Both the position numbers and the translations under genes were made by a program. Below, in pieces: positions 61,952 through 64,000 of a stretch of 64,000 nucleotides of DNA. Under the pieces are notes generated by a model. The model ran no database searches and had not been told where the DNA came from. It saw nothing but the letters and a program-made list of their open reading frames with translations. The stretch's first letter is position 1, and the number at the start of each line of letters is the position of its first letter. Source of the stretch: Lutraria lutraria (lineage: Eukaryota > Mollusca > Bivalvia > Venerida > Mactridae); NCBI GenBank assembly GCA_964023205.1, contig OZ026834.1:34758756-34822755 (forward strand), given 5' to 3'.

Positions 61952-62303
61952 TTAAAGGGACATACCCTACAACTTGGTGCATTTAGAATTAAGGCAAAAT
62001 GATGATAAATTAGAAGCTTGTAAAGAAAAAAGCCGACGAAGAAAGTTTCAGCCAAAAATTCATCCAATTAAAGATAAAATCATAAAAAATATGTATTTGT
62101 GACACATAATTTAGTCATGGAAATTTTTGGGTGGAAGTGATTTATTATTCATAGCTATGTTTTTTGCGGCTAGTACCTAAACTAGTCATTTTATGACCCA
62201 TGTTCTTCCTGCAATTATCCATTATATATTGTTTTACATATACATCTAGCACATTTTTACACTTTCACAGAATGTTTGTCAGTTGTAGGGTATCCCCCTT
62301 TAA
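61952..62303 (-). mobile_element. TTAA-flanked TIR element, copy 2
   Basis: TTAA lies at both ends. It is the reverse orientation of 18304-18658 and collinear through its whole length: GACAAACATTCTGTGAAAGT and ACTAGTCATTTTATGACCCA words are shared on the appropriate strands. Confidence 0.8.
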
Positions 62304-62680
62304 ATTAATAGTTAAATCATGCAGTGGGAAAAACATGCTGTTGTTGAAGTGAGGTTGTTGCTCTAGAGAGGGATGCTCTGGAGAGGTTGTACTGTATTTG
62401 ATAAATGAGTTAGTCGTCTGTGTTCCCATTTTAGGCCTAAATTCACCATTATACACCATCTCATTAGCATTTCTTGTCCCCTCTTTATTTAGCTAAGTTC
62501 TCTATAAGATGTACTATAGTGTTGACAGTGATTGCATTGTACTATAAAGGGAGAAAATTCATTAGCATTATAATATAATAATATTATATGGTACAAACTT
62601 CTGTTTCTTTTTGTGTGGTGTTATATAAAATGCCAACTTCAGATGAATATGTGTTTTTCTTGCATGAATTTAATACATTA

Positions 62681-62890
62681 TACTGTATTTTCATTTATTT
62701 TCGTTGGGCTCAATTTTCGTGGTTTTTACTAAATTGGCTATTTCGTGGGGACATGAATTTGTGGATTTTGATTTTTGAATAAAATGCCTTACCTCTGCAC
62801 TTAAATTTGTGGGGATTTGATTTCGTGGATGAGCCGACTCACGAAAGCCATGAAATTAGATCCCCAACGAAAATTAATGATTCCACAGTA
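62681..62890 (+). mobile_element. 210 bp ATTTTCGTTGGGG element, copy 2
   Basis: It runs TACTGTATTTTCATTTATTT to AATTAATGATTCCACAGTA. The internal GGCTATTTCGTGGGGACAT and GATTTCGTGGATGAGCCGAC words match copy 1 on the opposite strand. Confidence 0.75.
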
Positions 62891-62919
62891 CTACAAACAT
62901 ATGATAAGTCTTAACATAT

Positions 62920-63085
62920 CAGGGCTGTAGGAACCAGTAGGAAATGGGGAGGGTTAGCCTCCAACTCCCCCTAAAAATTTTGGCGGCAATGGTTATCATA
63001 AATGACTATAGTTTGTTCTCCCCCAAGCCTGTTGTCAGTTTAAATCTACCCCCTCCCAAATCTGGCATAGCTTCCTACGGGCCTG
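62920..63085. mobile_element. CAGG...CCTG inverted-repeat element, copy 2
   Basis: It starts CAGGGCTGTAGGAA and ends TTCCTACGGGCCTG. It is 166 bp, against 167 bp for copy 1. Confidence 0.65.
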
Positions 63086-63677
63086 CATAATGAAAACAGA
63101 TTAGTAGGCCTTGAAATGTAAAGGACTTGAAAGAAATTTAAAAAGATTATAATAGATAGGGTTATGTATAGGCAGTTCACTGTATATATATTGTATATAT
63201 TTATGAATGACTGATTTGTTTACAAGTTTAACCCCAGTTGTAGTATAGAGTAGAACAGGCTATAGGTATACTATATATTCATGTGTATGTATAGGAGCTA
63301 TTTGATGTGTGTATATTGTAATATACATTTCACCTGAAACAGGCTTTTTCAAAATATTTTTCTCATCCAGGGAATATATGATATTTGTGCTTTATAAATG
63401 AAGGCAGTATCAAATGTTTTTGACATTTTGTGCAGTAGTTTGATCTAGTGATTCATAATTGTACCTCATGTTTGATAATTGTCGTCCTTGGCTGAATATA
63501 GCAAGGTAGTGTGTGGTTTATAGCTCTCTGGTTTACACTAGTTTAAATCTACTGTGTACTTTTCGCGACAGATCTGTCCAGTTAGTGTGTAGTTGCGTTG
63601 AATATAAGGGTGGGTGTATTTTGAATCGAAAAGGAAACTAAGAACTTTTAATAAAATAACAAGCTTAAAGTGTTAAA

Positions 63678-63747
63678 ATGGATGTAAATGAAGGAGTTAA
63701 CACCACTGAGAATGGAGATGCACCTGAAAGTGATCAGAGCCAGCAAG
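63678..63747 (+). CDS. First coding exon of a gene leaving the window (5' partial)
   Basis: The ATG follows TTAAA (A at -3, G at +4) and opens 23 codons, MDVNEGVNTTENGDAPESDQ and three more, ending at CAAG|GTATTT in phase 1. The polar, acidic N-terminus is typical of transcription-factor starts, for example CREB-type proteins, but nothing diagnostic is present. About 130 bp upstream, CpG-containing sequence (TTTTCGCGACAG) may mark the promoter. Confidence 0.5.
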
Positions 63748-64000
63748 GTATTTGATTATTTTAGCTGGATTTTTTATCAACCAAGGCCATAGTATATGTT
63801 TACTGATACAATATAAAAGTGCTATTTTTACATGGTTGGCCGATAATGTGGTATTTTATCTACTGGTATGTTACCAATTTTTCCTTGTGCAAATATGTAT
63901 TGTTTACTGTAGACAGTCTTAAGAGTGAAAGTTTGCACATGTTAGCATTTTATGTTCTGTATATATTATATAAATGTGTGTTTGATTGTTCCTGTTAAGT
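63748..64000 (+). other. Start of intron 1 of the 63678 gene
   Basis: This is AT-rich sequence after the splice donor. I see no further exon before the window ends. Confidence 0.5.

Larger units (their letters stand above)
58436..63677. other. Gene-free stretch before the last plus-strand gene
   Basis: It should include the 5' UTR exon and promoter of the DUF3504 gene on the minus strand. A fragment matching the 25465 element end lies near 59611. A SINE (61363-61570), a TTAA element (61952-62303), a 210 bp element (62681-62890) and a CAGG...CCTG element (62920-63085) are present. No further coding exon could be supported. Confidence 0.6.

Noticed and set aside
1..64000. Endogenous virus, LTR retrotransposon or full-length transposase
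   Set aside because: No reverse transcriptase, integrase, gag-like or DDE frame and no paired LTRs were seen; elements present are short and non-autonomous.

Overview
This is a nuclear genomic window from an invertebrate animal, most likely a bivalve mollusc. It is AT-rich, its genes are split by GT-AG introns, and it is dense in short non-autonomous repeats, including a multi-unit repeat with terminal AGCTCACC and AGGGCCA/TGGCCCT hairpins that I associate with bivalve genomes. The gene set is bilaterian. Species cannot be named from sequence alone. All gene models below were assembled by hand from open frames, splice signals and phase agreement, and recognised from memory of protein families; no database search was run.

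Layout. 0-3 kb: a tandem, hairpin-ended repeat array and gene-free DNA. 3.0-10.8 kb, minus strand: a four-exon gene for neuroendocrine chaperone 7B2 (SCG5), whose second intron carries a ~900 bp near-perfect palindrome with a flanking direct duplication. 10.8-21.5 kb: a long gene-poor stretch with a 32 bp minisatellite and several inverted-repeat elements. 21.5-23.8 kb, minus: MGME1, the mitochondrial single-strand DNA exonuclease, in four coding exons. 24.9-31.8 kb, plus: ZNF830, a spliceosome/DNA-repair zinc-finger protein, in nine exons, head to head with MGME1. 31.8-36.2 kb: gene-free, with a SINE and a G25 tract. 36.2-51.7 kb, minus: an eleven-exon gene for a 750-residue basic helix-loop-helix protein I cannot assign to a named family, with a plus-strand start exon nested in its first intron. 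51.7-56.2 kb: promoter-like and repeat DNA. 56.2-58.4 kb, minus: a single-coding-exon, 755-residue protein with a degenerate Crypton/QRICH1-ZMYM-type (DUF3504) tyrosine-recombinase-derived domain and four SUMO-consensus motifs. 58.4-63.7 kb: repeats. 63.68 kb, plus: first coding exon of a gene that leaves the window.

The genes are unrelated housekeeping or regulatory loci, not an operon or pathway. MGME1 (mtDNA maintenance) and ZNF830 (splicing/repair) may share a divergent promoter region. The most distinctive non-genic content is a set of small inverted-repeat families present in several copies: an 84 bp hairpin (four copies, identical length), a ~155-240 bp CAGTCAAACCTGTG family (about nine copies), a TTAA-flanked 355 bp element (two copies), a 210 bp element (two copies), a ~167 bp CAGG...CCTG element (two copies) and tRNA-derived SINEs.
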